A program made the translations under genes and the position numbers. The notes beneath the pieces were generated by a model. That model saw nothing but the letters and a program-made list of their open reading frames with translations, ran no database searches and was not told the DNA's origin. This document shows, in pieces, positions 34,003 to 43,110 of a stretch of 64,000 nt of DNA (positions are counted from its first letter, which is position 1; each line of letters starts with the position of its first letter). Origin of the DNA: SABI01 sp963676605 (GTDB lineage Bacteria; Spirochaetota; Spirochaetia; Sphaerochaetales; Sphaerochaetaceae); contig CAXXSP010000047.1 of the NCBI GenBank assembly GCA_963676605.2, positions 62,001-126,000 on the forward strand, in the 5' to 3' direction.

Positions 34003-35180
34003 TGGAAAAGAACTATCAGCTGAACAGTGAGAAGATCGCTCAGGCGAAACGCTACCTGAAGGATGAAGGCATAGACTGCTGGATCATCAAGACGAAGGAA
34101 GGGAGCGATCCCTGCATGCCGCTGATATTCGGCCTCTCGATCGTGGGGGATGCACTTCTCGTTATCACCCCCTCTGAAACCCTCGCCCTCACCAGCACCA
34201 TCGATGCACAGGATGTCGCTGAGAGCGGTCTTTTCGACCGGGTGATTACCTACGCCCCTTCAGAATTCGCCGAAAAGGCAGGAGCTCTCATACGCGACAT
34301 TGACCCCAAACGTATAGCTGTCAACTACTCACGGGACAACCATCTCTCAGACGGTCTGACCGTCGGCTCCTTCAGAGCCTTGAAGAACATGATCGGAAAT
34401 CCCTACAGTGACCGGCTTACTTCAAGCGAATCGTTCCTGCAACGCCTGCGAAGCATTAAATCCCCTCTGGAGATCTCCTACGTACAGAAGGCGATCGATA
34501 TCACCCTCGAGATCTATGAGGAAGTTTTCGCACAGGTCCGTAAGGGCATGACAGAAATCGAGATCGGTGAACTCTTCGTCAACGGGATGATGAAACGGAA
34601 TGTAGTGAACGGAATCACAAGGAAGCTTACCCCTCCCATCGTGATGAACCATAATATCGCCCACAGGCCTCCGGGAGACTCTGTTCTCAAAGAAGGTGAT
34701 TACCTGATCTTCGATTTCTCAGTTGATTACAAAGGCTACTGCTCTGACATAGCCCGCACATGCTACGTCCTGAAGGAGGGAGAGACAGAAGCCTCTCCTG
34801 CTATGAGACAGGCGTTCAGCACCATCTATGAGGCCATCAACAAGGCGGTAGCCCTCCTTGTTCCCGGTTCCATCGGAAAAGATGTGGACCATGCGGCTCG
34901 CCAGCATATCCTTGATGCAGGCTACCAGAACATCTTCCACGCAGTGGGACATCAGGTGGGACGGGACGTGCACGACGGAGGGACGATCCTCGGCCCACTG
35001 AAAGAGAGCTATAAAAGCGCACCCCTCGGAATGATCGAGGAGGGTATGATCTTCGCCGTTGAACCGACGATCCTCTACGAAGAGGGGCCGGCCATCATAT
35101 CTGAAGACAATATTCTGGTGACCTCAAGTGGTCCCAGATTCCTCAGCAGAAGACAAGAAGAACTTGTACTGATACATTGA
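33999..35180 (+). CDS. M24-family aminopeptidase (Xaa-Pro peptidase-like)
   Basis: 393 residues. Same two-domain plan as the M24 protein two genes upstream, with metal ligands in IFDFSVDYKGYCSDIARTC, AVGHQVGRDVHDGG, FAVEPTI and SEDNILV. Start overlaps the M20 stop. The alternation M20-M24-M20-M24 suggests a duplicated gene pair with split specificities. The permease genes follow 14 bp downstream. Confidence 0.92.
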   Translation: MMEKNYQLNSEKIAQAKRYLKDEGIDCWIIKTKEGSDPCMPLIFGLSIVGDALLVITPSETLALTSTIDAQDVAESGLFDRVITYAPSEFAEKAGALIRDIDPKRIAVNYSRDNHLSDGLTVGSFRALKNMIGNPYSDRLTSSESFLQRLRSIKSPLEISYVQKAIDITLEIYEEVFAQVRKGMTEIEIGELFVNGMMKRNVVNGITRKLTPPIVMNHNIAHRPPGDSVLKEGDYLIFDFSVDYKGYCSDIARTCYVLKEGETEASPAMRQAFSTIYEAINKAVALLVPGSIGKDVDHAARQHILDAGYQNIFHAVGHQVGRDVHDGGTILGPLKESYKSAPLGMIEEGMIFAVEPTILYEEGPAIISEDNILVTSSGPRFLSRRQEELVLIH

Positions 35181-35194
35181 AGGAGTAATCTGCA

Positions 35195-36154
35195 ATGCTG
35201 AAATATATAGCAAAGCGCCTGCTCGTTTCCCTACCGGTCATCATCGGGATCACGATACTTTCGTTCCTGATCATGAAACTGGCACCGGGAGACCCGCTGG
35301 CAAACTTCATCAACCCCTCGATAAGCATGGAGGATCTGGAGAAATCACGTGATGCCATGGGTCTCAATGACCCGGTCCATATCCAGTATTTCAAGTGGAT
35401 CGGTGAAGTCCTCAGAGGGAATTTCGGGTACACCTACAGCGGCCATCACTCCATCAGTGCCCTGATACTCGAGCGCCTCCCCAATACCATCATCCTTACA
35501 CTGTCGGCCTTCGTCCTGAGTTTCGTCGTCGGAATCCCCGTCGGCGTCATCGGTGCAGTGAGAAAGAACACACGTACCGATTACTCCCTCACCCTCCTTT
35601 CCCTGATCGGAGTTGCTATCCCATCCTTCTTCTTCGGCCTTCTGGTGATCTACTTTTTCTCCCTGCTGCTCGGCATATTCCCCTCAGGAGGAATGGTGAA
35701 TATCCGTGCGGGATACACCGGCTTCGCTTACTATCGCGATATCCTCCATCACCTCATCCTTCCCGCCATCGTACTCGCCCTCGGGAATATCGCATCGGTA
35801 TCGCGGTTCACGAGATCTAATATGCTTGACGTACTCAAGGAAGACTATATCAGAACAGCAAAGGCAAAAGGGCTGAAGCACAAGGTCATCGTCTACAAGC
35901 ATGCCCTGCGCAACGCCCTCATCCCGGTCGTCACGATCTTCGGGCTCTCCATCCCCTTCCTTTTCAGCGGAGCATATATCACCGAGAGCATCTTTAACTG
36001 GCCGGGAATGGGTCAGCTTGGTATCAGAGCTATACAGGACAGGGAATACGGAATCATCATGGCACTCAATCTCATCACAGCAACGCTGGTGCTCATGGGA
36101 AATCTGCTCTCCGATATCCTCTACGCAGCCGTAGATCCCAGGATCAGACACTAA
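35195..36154 (+). CDS. dppB: Dipeptide/oligopeptide ABC transporter permease, DppB type
   Basis: 319 residues, six membrane segments with the first at residues 9-29. The N-terminus MLKYIAKRLLVSLPVIIGIT and the EAA loop DYIRTAKAKGLKHKVIVYKHALRNALIP are the DppB/OppB hallmarks. It forms the inner-membrane channel with the DppC subunit. GAAGGAG precedes the ATG. Confidence 0.94.
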   Translation: MLKYIAKRLLVSLPVIIGITILSFLIMKLAPGDPLANFINPSISMEDLEKSRDAMGLNDPVHIQYFKWIGEVLRGNFGYTYSGHHSISALILERLPNTIILTLSAFVLSFVVGIPVGVIGAVRKNTRTDYSLTLLSLIGVAIPSFFFGLLVIYFFSLLLGIFPSGGMVNIRAGYTGFAYYRDILHHLILPAIVLALGNIASVSRFTRSNMLDVLKEDYIRTAKAKGLKHKVIVYKHALRNALIPVVTIFGLSIPFLFSGAYITESIFNWPGMGQLGIRAIQDREYGIIMALNLITATLVLMGNLLSDILYAAVDPRIRH

Positions 36155-36166
36155 AGAGGAGATGAC

Positions 36167-37039
36167 ATGCTGATAAAGAAAAACAGTTTCTACGACTATG
36201 CATACCGCCGGTTCCGGCGGAACAGACTGGCAGTGGCAGGGATCGTCATCGCGGGAATCTTTCTCCTGCTGGCCATCCTCGCACCGCTCATTGCACCCTA
36301 CGGTCCTTCCGAGTTCTTTTTTGTCGATGGGAAGAATGTCTATGACAAATATGCTTCACCGTCCGCCTCCCATCTGCTGGGAACAGACTCGCTCGGACGT
36401 GATGTATTCTCCCGTATCCTCTACGGGGCAAGAGTCACCATGTTGGTCGCACTCATGGCAGTGGCCATATCGACGGTAATCGGCACCTTCATAGGCCTCA
36501 TCACGGGATTCTTCGGGAAATTCATCGATGCCGTATTCATGCGTATCGTCGACATCGTCATCTCTTTTCCGGTTCTCTTTCTCCTGATTTCGATCTCCAC
36601 GATTATGGAACCCTCCATCTGGATCGTGATATTCGCTATCGGATTCGTCAGCTGGACAAGCACCGCACGCCTAGTGAGAGGGGAAGTCCTCAGGGTGAAA
36701 GAACTTGATTATATAGCAGCGGCAGGCGCGAGCGGCTCCTCCTCACTGAAGATCATCTTCCGCCATATTCTTCCGAATGTTCTCGCCCCCATCATGGTTC
36801 AGGTGACCATCGGTACGGCACAGGCCATTCTCATGGAAGCCTCCCTCAGCTTCCTCGGTGTAGGCGTGCAGCAGCCCATCCCCTCCTGGGGAAATATGCT
36901 CATGGATGCACAGAAACTCCTTGTCCTTAGGGACATGCCGTGGGTGTGGATACCCCCCGGCATCATGACCCTTCTTTTGGTACTGTCGATCTACTTTGTC
37001 GGCGATGGTCTGAGAGATGCCTTCGACCCCAAGCAGTGA
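36167..37039 (+). CDS. dppC: Dipeptide/oligopeptide ABC transporter permease, DppC type
   Basis: 290 residues, an OppC N-terminal segment followed by a six-helix BPD_transp_1 domain. HLLGTDSLGRDVFSRILYGAR is the diagnostic DppC/OppC periplasmic block, and DYIAAAGASGSSSLKIIFRHILPNV is the ATPase-contacting EAA loop. AGAGGAG precedes the start, 12 bp after dppB. Confidence 0.94.
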   Translation: MLIKKNSFYDYAYRRFRRNRLAVAGIVIAGIFLLLAILAPLIAPYGPSEFFFVDGKNVYDKYASPSASHLLGTDSLGRDVFSRILYGARVTMLVALMAVAISTVIGTFIGLITGFFGKFIDAVFMRIVDIVISFPVLFLLISISTIMEPSIWIVIFAIGFVSWTSTARLVRGEVLRVKELDYIAAAGASGSSSLKIIFRHILPNVLAPIMVQVTIGTAQAILMEASLSFLGVGVQQPIPSWGNMLMDAQKLLVLRDMPWVWIPPGIMTLLLVLSIYFVGDGLRDAFDPKQ

Positions 37040-37058
37040 GACACAGGAGAAAAAACGG

Positions 37059-38045
37059 ATGAAAAACGTACTGGAAGTAAAAGACCTGAGTGTCGCGTTC
37101 AAAACGGAAGATGGATCATTCCACGCAGTTGAGCATATAAGCTTTGAAGTTGCCAGGCAGAAGACCCTCGCCATCGTGGGAGAATCGGGAAGCGGGAAGA
37201 GTGTAACCTCCCTGGCGATCATGCAGCTTCTTGCAGAGAATGGGACAATCACCTCAGGGGAGATTTTCATCGACGGAGAAGATATTCTTTCTCTCTCTCC
37301 CCGTCAGGTGCAGCACTCTATCCTCGGTAAAAAGATCTCCATGATATTTCAGGAGCCGATGACGGCTCTCAATCCGATTTTGAAGATCGGGGACCAGATC
37401 ATGGAGAGCATTACAGAACATCAGCAGATACACAGGAAAGAGGCAGAGAAGATCGCTCTTGAGACTCTGAAACTCGTAGGTATCCCATCCCCGGAACAGC
37501 GGATGAAACAATATCCGCACGAGCTGAGCGGAGGGATGCGCCAGAGAGTGATGATCGCAATGGGACTTGTCACCAAACCTTCCATCATGATTGCGGATGA
37601 ACCGACCACGGCGCTTGATGTCACCATCGAGGCGCAGATTCTCAATCTTCTTGAGGAACTGAAGGACACCTATCGTACAGCCATCCTCTTCGTAACTCAT
37701 GACCTCAATATCGTCGCCGATATAGCTGACGATGTTCTGGTCATGTACTGCGGACAGATCGTAGAGAAAGGTCCAGTCGTAGATATTTATGAATCACCGA
37801 AGCATCCTTACACGAAAGGATTGCTGGCAACCATGCCATCACTCGATATGAAAGCGGAAATCCTCCCGACTATTCCAGGATCCGTGCCGAATATCAGCAG
37901 ACGCCCTTCAGGCTGCTACTTCCATCCTCGATGTTCCGCGGCGATGGAGAAATGTGCAACCATTGCACCGGAAGTTTTGAAAGTGGGAAATCAGTCGGTA
38001 CGGTGTTTCCTGTACGAGGAAGAGGGAGGAAAAGAGAATGAGTAA
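37059..38045 (+). CDS. dppD: Dipeptide ABC transporter ATP-binding protein, DppD type
   Basis: 328 residues. Walker A VGESGSGKSV, signature LSGGMRQRVMIAMGL, Walker B IMIADEPTTALD, and switch His in VTHDLN; the C-terminal oligo_HPY extension has CYFHPRCSAAMEKC, a likely [4Fe-4S]-like cysteine cluster region. Start set at the ATG after GGAGAAAAAACGG. It overlaps dppF by 8 bp, so both ATPases are made together. Confidence 0.94.
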   Translation: MKNVLEVKDLSVAFKTEDGSFHAVEHISFEVARQKTLAIVGESGSGKSVTSLAIMQLLAENGTITSGEIFIDGEDILSLSPRQVQHSILGKKISMIFQEPMTALNPILKIGDQIMESITEHQQIHRKEAEKIALETLKLVGIPSPEQRMKQYPHELSGGMRQRVMIAMGLVTKPSIMIADEPTTALDVTIEAQILNLLEELKDTYRTAILFVTHDLNIVADIADDVLVMYCGQIVEKGPVVDIYESPKHPYTKGLLATMPSLDMKAEILPTIPGSVPNISRRPSGCYFHPRCSAAMEKCATIAPEVLKVGNQSVRCFLYEEEGGKENE

Positions 38046-39027
38046 CACTTCATTACTGCAGGTTGAGCAGCTTAACAAGCATTTCCTCCTGTATAAATCG
38101 ATCCGCCGGGATCGTTCAGTCTATGTAAAAGCGGTCAATGACATTTCCTTTCATGTTGAAGCGGGGGAAACGCTGGGTGTTGTCGGGGAATCTGGCTGCG
38201 GAAAGAGCACTCTTGGAAGGACTCTCATGCGGCTGCATGAGCCGACCAGCGGCAGTATCATCTTTGATGGGAAGAATATCGTTGATTCAACCTCGCGAGA
38301 GATGAGAACCCTGCGGGAGAACATGCAGTACATCTTCCAGGACCCCTATAGCTCGATGAACCCGAAAATGACTGTCCGTGACATCGTCAGTGAGCCTCTT
38401 GATAATTTCCGTAAGGAAATGAGTGCATCCGAGAAGGAAGAACGGGTGGCAGAGCTCCTCTCCCTCGTCGGCCTCTCCTCGGAGAGCATGAACCGCTACC
38501 CCCATGAGTTCAGCGGAGGTCAGCGACAGAGAATCGTGATAGCACGAGGCATTGCCCTGAACCCCAAACTCCTGATCTGCGACGAATCGGTCTCAGCACT
38601 CGACGTATCCGTCCAGGCTCAGATCATCAACCTCCTTCAGGAACTGAAAAAGAAACTCTCACTCACCTACCTGTTCATCTCTCACGACCTGAGGGTCGTC
38701 AAGTTTATCAGTGACAGAATCATGGTACTCTATCTGGGAGAGATCATGGAGATTGCTCCCTCAGATGCTCTTTTCAGTGATCCAAGACATCCCTACACCC
38801 AGTCACTGATCAGATCGATCAGTGTGGGGGATCCGCGCAATAGAACAGAGAGAGAAATACTCGAAGGGGAAATCCCTAACCCGATGAATGCTCCGAAAGG
38901 GTGTCCATTCTCCACCAGATGTCCGCTCGCGATGGAACGGTGTTCGGTAGAGAAGCCTGAGCTTATCGAGCTTGAGAAGGGACACTTCGGACGCTGCTTC
39001 CTGCTGGAAGCAGCTCCGTCGAACTAA
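38038..39027 (+). CDS. dppF: Dipeptide ABC transporter ATP-binding protein, DppF type
   Basis: 329 residues. Walker A VGESGCGKST, signature FSGGQRQRIVIARGI, Walker B LLICDESVSALD, and SHDLRVV. The C-terminus has CPFSTRCPLAMERC as in DppD. It completes the permease, which with the frameshifted binding protein forms a full five-part peptide importer. Confidence 0.94.
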   Translation: MSNTSLLQVEQLNKHFLLYKSIRRDRSVYVKAVNDISFHVEAGETLGVVGESGCGKSTLGRTLMRLHEPTSGSIIFDGKNIVDSTSREMRTLRENMQYIFQDPYSSMNPKMTVRDIVSEPLDNFRKEMSASEKEERVAELLSLVGLSSESMNRYPHEFSGGQRQRIVIARGIALNPKLLICDESVSALDVSVQAQIINLLQELKKKLSLTYLFISHDLRVVKFISDRIMVLYLGEIMEIAPSDALFSDPRHPYTQSLIRSISVGDPRNRTEREILEGEIPNPMNAPKGCPFSTRCPLAMERCSVEKPELIELEKGHFGRCFLLEAAPSN

Positions 39028-39067
39028 ATAGAAATAACAGACTATGATTATCAATAAGAGGTTTACT

Positions 39068-39448
39068 ATGAGAAAGACAATCGCGACAGATCACGCACCG
39101 GCAGCCGTTGGCCCCTACTCCCAGGCAGTTCAGGTCAATGACACTCTGTACATATCAGGTCAGATTCCCTTTGTCCCCGAGACGATGGAACTGGTAAGCA
39201 CCGACGTGGCACAGCAGGCAACTCAATCACTGAAAAATATTGAGGCAATTATCAGTGAAGCTGGATTCTCCGTGAAAGACATCGTAAAATGCCAGGTATT
39301 CCTGAAGGATATGAACGATTTTGCAGCTGTAAATGCGGCCTATGCAGACTTTTTCGGAGATCACTCACCGGCACGGTGTGCAGTTGAAGTTTCGAGACTA
39401 CCAAAGGACGTGGATGTAGAGATCGATGCTATCTGTATCAGGGACTGA
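39068..39448 (+). CDS. ridA: RidA-family enamine/imine deaminase
   Basis: 126 residues. RidA hydrolyses reactive 2-aminoacrylate and related enamines released by PLP enzymes. Seen: DHAPAAVGPYSQAVQVNDTLYISGQIP, VKCQVFLKDMNDF, and the Arg-containing C-terminal block ARCAVEVSRLPKDVDVEIDAI, in which Arg105-equivalent binds the carboxylate. Start set at the ATG after AGAGG; an upstream in-frame ATG is 24 bp earlier. Its place beside two PLP enzymes makes functional sense. TGATTATCAAT at 39045-39055 just upstream matches half of the transketolase operator. Confidence 0.93.
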   Translation: MRKTIATDHAPAAVGPYSQAVQVNDTLYISGQIPFVPETMELVSTDVAQQATQSLKNIEAIISEAGFSVKDIVKCQVFLKDMNDFAAVNAAYADFFGDHSPARCAVEVSRLPKDVDVEIDAICIRD

Positions 39449-39466
39449 TCAGAGGAGATAAAGCAC

Positions 39467-40132
39467 ATGGAAACACGGGAAGAATTGAAACGGTATTTCC
39501 CTATTGCAGACTATATCGCAGCAATCAACGGAAAGAAGTGTGAGGTCCTCATCCACGACGTGAGTGACCTGAATCACTCGATCTGCTATATCGTGAACAA
39601 CCACATCACAAACCGGAGTGTTGGCGGCCCCATCACCAACTACGCTCTTGAACTGCTGCAGAAGAAGGAATACCTGAACAAGGACAGCGTAACGAATTAT
39701 ACAGGAACAACCCGTGACGGAAAGCGTATCCTCCGCTCCTCCACCTACTTCATCAAGGACGATGAAGGAGAAGTGCTCGGTCTTCTGTGCGTCAACCTCG
39801 ATATCACCGATATGCTCAGGGCGCAGGAGGCGATCGGGGAGATCCTGAACGTGAACTCCACGAAACGATCCGAAGCAAGCCCTGTATCCGATCAGTCGGA
39901 ACATTTCGACGGTTCTGTCGAGGAAATCGTACAGGATATTATAGATTCCGTCATTCTCGATTCAGGGTTAAAACTCGTCGATTCGACAATAGCCGAGAAG
40001 CGTACACTCATCGGTGAGATGGAGGCGAAAGGAGTCTTCAAGCTGAAAGGGACTGTAAATACGGTAGCCCATGCCCTCGGAGTCTCCACCCAGACCATCT
40101 ATCGCTACCTTCAGGCGAAAAACAGAGAATAA
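39467..40132 (+). CDS. YheO/DauR-like PAS-HTH transcriptional regulator
   Basis: 221 residues. An N-terminal YheO-like PAS domain (about residues 8-118; CEVLIHDVSDLNHSICYIVN, FIKDDEGEVLGLLCVNLDIT) and a C-terminal HTH_22 helix-turn-helix (about 160-218; VNTVAHALGVSTQTIYRYL). Relatives include DauR and DguR, which control D-arginine and D-glutamate catabolism together with RidA proteins. Hence a ligand such as a D-amino acid or an intermediate of peptide breakdown is an inference. It is embedded in the operon it probably controls. Confidence 0.88.
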   Translation: METREELKRYFPIADYIAAINGKKCEVLIHDVSDLNHSICYIVNNHITNRSVGGPITNYALELLQKKEYLNKDSVTNYTGTTRDGKRILRSSTYFIKDDEGEVLGLLCVNLDITDMLRAQEAIGEILNVNSTKRSEASPVSDQSEHFDGSVEEIVQDIIDSVILDSGLKLVDSTIAEKRTLIGEMEAKGVFKLKGTVNTVAHALGVSTQTIYRYLQAKNRE

Positions 40133-40133
40133 C

Positions 40134-41360
40134 ATGACTGATATAAAGAAACTTATGAACAGCAGGTTTCGGGACCTGGAAGGCGGTCTATTCTCCTCCG
40201 TGTCAAAGGCTGACGTGGGAGAAGGAGTAGGAAACCTCCTGTCCCAAGGAGTCGATATTCTCGCCTGGGCAGATCCATTCTTCCCGGACCCTGCGATACC
40301 CCTTGCCGTTCAGAACGTTATGAGTGAAGCAATCGCCTCGGGGTTTCCTTCTCATTACTCAATGCCGATCGGTATGAAAGAACTGAGAGAAGAGATCGCA
40401 CGGAAAGTGAGATGTCAGACAGGACTCACCATCAATCCCTCACGGAACGTGATCGTCACCCCCGGGTCCGACTCCGGTCTCCTGTATGCGATGATGCCTT
40501 TTATCGGGGAGGGAGATGAAGTCATGGTGCCCGACCCCAGCTATCCAAGTAATTTCCTCAACCCTAAACTTCTCGGCGGCGTGACAGTTCCCGTACCTCT
40601 GGATGAGAAGAACGGCTATGCACTCGATATCGAGGAGTTTGAAGCACGTCTCACTGAGAAGACGAAAATGATCGTCCTGACCCACCCGAATAACCCCACG
40701 ACCACCGTTTTTCCTCCTGAACAGCTTGAAGATCTTGCCCGGTTTATCATCAAACATGATCTCATCCTCGTCTGTGATCAGGCCTTTGAGGATCATATCT
40801 TCGACGAAAGAGAGTTTGTCGCCCCTGCGACACTGGAGGGGATGTGGGAACGCACTGTGACGGTCTGCTCAGTCTCCAAAGGACTGGGATTGAGCGGATT
40901 CCGTATCGGCTACATCTTCGCGGATGACAGAATCATGGATGTCCTGTATGGAGGAGCGGTCAATGTACTTGGAGCAAGTGCGACGATCACGTCAATCGGA
41001 GCGCTGCAGGCCCTCAAGGAGGACGAGTATCTTTCTTCTCTCACCGAAAGGCATGAGAGAAGAAGAGTTATGGCTTATAAGAGATTCTCTTCCATCCCTG
41101 GAGTCTCTATGCAGATGAGCGAGAGCGGCATACTCTCCTGGCTCGATATCTCCCGCCTGGGAAGCGCTGAGGAAGTGGTGGCTTACCTCCTTGAGCATGC
41201 AGCAGTACTTGTGAATGCCGGAACACCCTACGGAAAGCAGGGAGAAGGACATATTCGCATCGTCACAAGCTGTTTTGCTGAGGACGAGAAAGCGGACGAA
41301 GTCTTCGCCCGGATGGAGAAGGCATTGAGAACCCTTGCCGAAGAAAAAGGCCTCAGATGA
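40134..41360 (+). CDS. PLP-dependent aminotransferase, class I/II
   Basis: 408 residues. Fold-type I: VIVTPGSDSGLLYAM, PDPSYPSNFLNP, LTHPNNPTTTVF, the PLP lysine in CSVSKGLGLSGFRIGY, and the carboxylate Arg near HIRIVTS. Start at the ATG after the regulator stop; there is no clear ribosome site, so it is probably translated by coupling. It transaminates an amino acid of unknown identity, a sensible end step for peptide breakdown. Its last 8 bp overlap the convergent M24 gene. Confidence 0.88.
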   Translation: MTDIKKLMNSRFRDLEGGLFSSVSKADVGEGVGNLLSQGVDILAWADPFFPDPAIPLAVQNVMSEAIASGFPSHYSMPIGMKELREEIARKVRCQTGLTINPSRNVIVTPGSDSGLLYAMMPFIGEGDEVMVPDPSYPSNFLNPKLLGGVTVPVPLDEKNGYALDIEEFEARLTEKTKMIVLTHPNNPTTTVFPPEQLEDLARFIIKHDLILVCDQAFEDHIFDEREFVAPATLEGMWERTVTVCSVSKGLGLSGFRIGYIFADDRIMDVLYGGAVNVLGASATITSIGALQALKEDEYLSSLTERHERRRVMAYKRFSSIPGVSMQMSESGILSWLDISRLGSAEEVVAYLLEHAAVLVNAGTPYGKQGEGHIRIVTSCFAEDEKADEVFARMEKALRTLAEEKGLR

Positions 41361-42660
41361 TATGAAGTGATTCCTGACGTCCTGAATAAAAGTGGACTTT
41401 CCCGCCCTGAAACAGGACATCGATCTCCTGACCATACATGATGACCATATCATCCCATGCTTTGACAGGCTCCATGACATTCAGCTCCATCGCGTAACAG
41501 GTTGAATCATGAATGATTCGTTCACCACTACCCTCGACAAACACCTGATTCCCGAAACTTCCGATTGTCGGTCCCGGGCCGTGTCCGTAGATTCCGATCG
41601 GGTGTGAATAGATCATCGGCCTTGAAATCCCTTCCTTCTTAGCCTTTTCAAGAGCGTCACGGAGAATCTCATTTCCGCTGCGTCCCTCAGAGAAGCACTC
41701 AGAGAGGATGTCCTGCACCCGTGCGGCACGGGAATGAATACGGTTCAGTTCGGTAATGAGCACTTCATCATCATCGGTTCCCGATACATAAGCCATCTCC
41801 TGCACATCCGAACAGAGCCCGCCGTAGACAACACCGAAATCACAGTGGAGGAGGTCCCCTTCCCTGATCACCTCCCGGTCATCATCAAGGTGAGAAGACC
41901 CTTTCCGACGTATCCAGACAGTTGCATCGAACCAGGGAGGCATCCCCATCTTCGTCGCCGTCTCCATCAGGAAGAACCGGGCTTCTCCTATCGTTGTCCT
42001 GCCGGGAACAATGGTCTCCCGGCTGTAACATAACCTGATGATCTCACGGGTTTCGTCTGTCATATACTTCATGAGGCTGAGCTCTTTCTCCGTCCGAGTC
42101 TCCAGCCATCTTACCGTTACATCCTCAGCAGAGATCAGGCGGGAAAGATACACCTCATCCAGATCTGCACGAAGCCGTTCCCAGTTAGTTTGTGACAGAC
42201 CATCCGAGAAGGGTGTGTTCTGTGAGATATCGAGAGAGATCGTCTCAGGAGATACCTCTCTCACAATACGTGCGATACATGTGTAGATATTCTCCTCGGG
42301 AAGATTCCGAATCATTTCTAGATCATAATCCTGTGCAAAGTTCGTATAGAACGCCTCCCAGTCGAAACCTTCAGGTTTCAGCAGCACAGGAGTATAGAAC
42401 TGATCTATGGTGAAATCGGGCTTTGAAACTATCAGGCGCTTTACGTCCTTTCCTACTCTGTAGAAGATGAACGCGGACGTCCGTCGTGCATGAAAAAAAC
42501 TGCTTGGCAGCAGAGATCGTACACAGGGACCTTCATTATACTCGTCACCAATCACAATCCACATATCGGTGCCTGTCTCTTCCATAACTCTGGGAAGAAG
42601 CGTCTCCAGTCTCTCCTTCAGAATCTCGTCTCTCAGAGAAAATAATTGCTGTAATGTCAT
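41353..42660 (-). CDS. M24-family peptidase, divergent type
   Basis: 435 residues; ATG chosen after GTAGGAGA. Less like the two operon M24 proteins: a longer N-terminal domain (MWIVIGDEYNEGP), catalytic blocks LHCDFGVVYGGLCSDVQE, HPIGIYGHGPGPTIG and CYAMELNVMEPV. The last block has Glu in the usual metal position, but the spacing differs from classical prolidase. Third M24 enzyme in 11 kb, transcribed toward the operon; probably a Xaa-Pro dipeptidase acting on the same pool. Confidence 0.85.
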   Translation of the reverse strand: MTLQQLFSLRDEILKERLETLLPRVMEETGTDMWIVIGDEYNEGPCVRSLLPSSFFHARRTSAFIFYRVGKDVKRLIVSKPDFTIDQFYTPVLLKPEGFDWEAFYTNFAQDYDLEMIRNLPEENIYTCIARIVREVSPETISLDISQNTPFSDGLSQTNWERLRADLDEVYLSRLISAEDVTVRWLETRTEKELSLMKYMTDETREIIRLCYSRETIVPGRTTIGEARFFLMETATKMGMPPWFDATVWIRRKGSSHLDDDREVIREGDLLHCDFGVVYGGLCSDVQEMAYVSGTDDDEVLITELNRIHSRAARVQDILSECFSEGRSGNEILRDALEKAKKEGISRPMIYSHPIGIYGHGPGPTIGSFGNQVFVEGSGERIIHDSTCYAMELNVMEPVKAWDDMVIMYGQEIDVLFQGGKVHFYSGRQESLHII

Positions 42661-42780
42661 GGGGAAGTCTCCTACAGAAAAAGAGTAGCATGAATAAGAT
42701 ATCGTTGTCAGCAAATCAGGTAAACATAAAAGAGATCAACCGTAAACGAGTCAGGAATAATCAATTTTCACCTTTCACTT

Positions 42781-42830
42781 TCTGATATAATGGCTGCTGC
42801 AGAGATAAAGAGCAGCAGCCTCGCCTTTTT
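42781..42830 (+). other. TATAAT box running into a hairpin and T-run
   Basis: TATAAT at 42786-42791 is followed directly by GGCTGCTGC (42792-42800) and GCAGCAGCC (42812-42820), a perfect 9-bp hairpin, then TCGCC and five T (42826-42830). The 13-mer TCTGATATAATGG here is identical to the one at the antitoxin promoter (26182). Either a terminator for the minus-strand small genes, or a promoter firing into an immediate terminator. Confidence 0.5.
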
Positions 42831-43101
42831 ACATATGATCCTCTAGCCATTTCATGACTTTTTCCTGACTGCGAATATCAGAGGGAAGCTGGTCATGAAT
42901 CAGCTTTTCTATGACCAACCCTGTAGTTTTCAGTTTGTACTCGTGTTTCTCAGCAAACGAGTTGATCAGATAGAGAACTTCATAGCCTTCGTTTCTATTC
43001 AAGAGTGTACTGTCCGGTTTACCGGTGACTTTCGGGTCATCCTTACCATACACAGTCCATGAATAGGTGTAATTTAGATCGCCTTTTTCTAGTAACGCCA
43101 T
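42829..43101 (-). CDS. Small protein of unknown function, second of a pair
   Basis: 90 residues, no signal peptide or membrane segment. I do not recognise a named family. It begins MALLEKGDLNYTYSWTVYGK with a strongly patterned, probably beta-rich first half (YTYSWTVYGKDDPKVTGKPD) and a helical second half (YEVLYLINSFAEKHEYKL ... VEKLIHDQLPSDIRSQEKVMKWLEDHM style). GGGGGA lies 4 nt before the ATG, and the partner gene ends 9 bp upstream, so the two form an operon. I have an impression that this pair recurs in unrelated bacteria as conserved hypotheticals; that needs a search. Confidence 0.75.
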   Translation of the reverse strand: MALLEKGDLNYTYSWTVYGKDDPKVTGKPDSTLLNRNEGYEVLYLINSFAEKHEYKLKTTGLVIEKLIHDQLPSDIRSQEKVMKWLEDHM

Positions 43102-43110
43102 GTATCCCCC

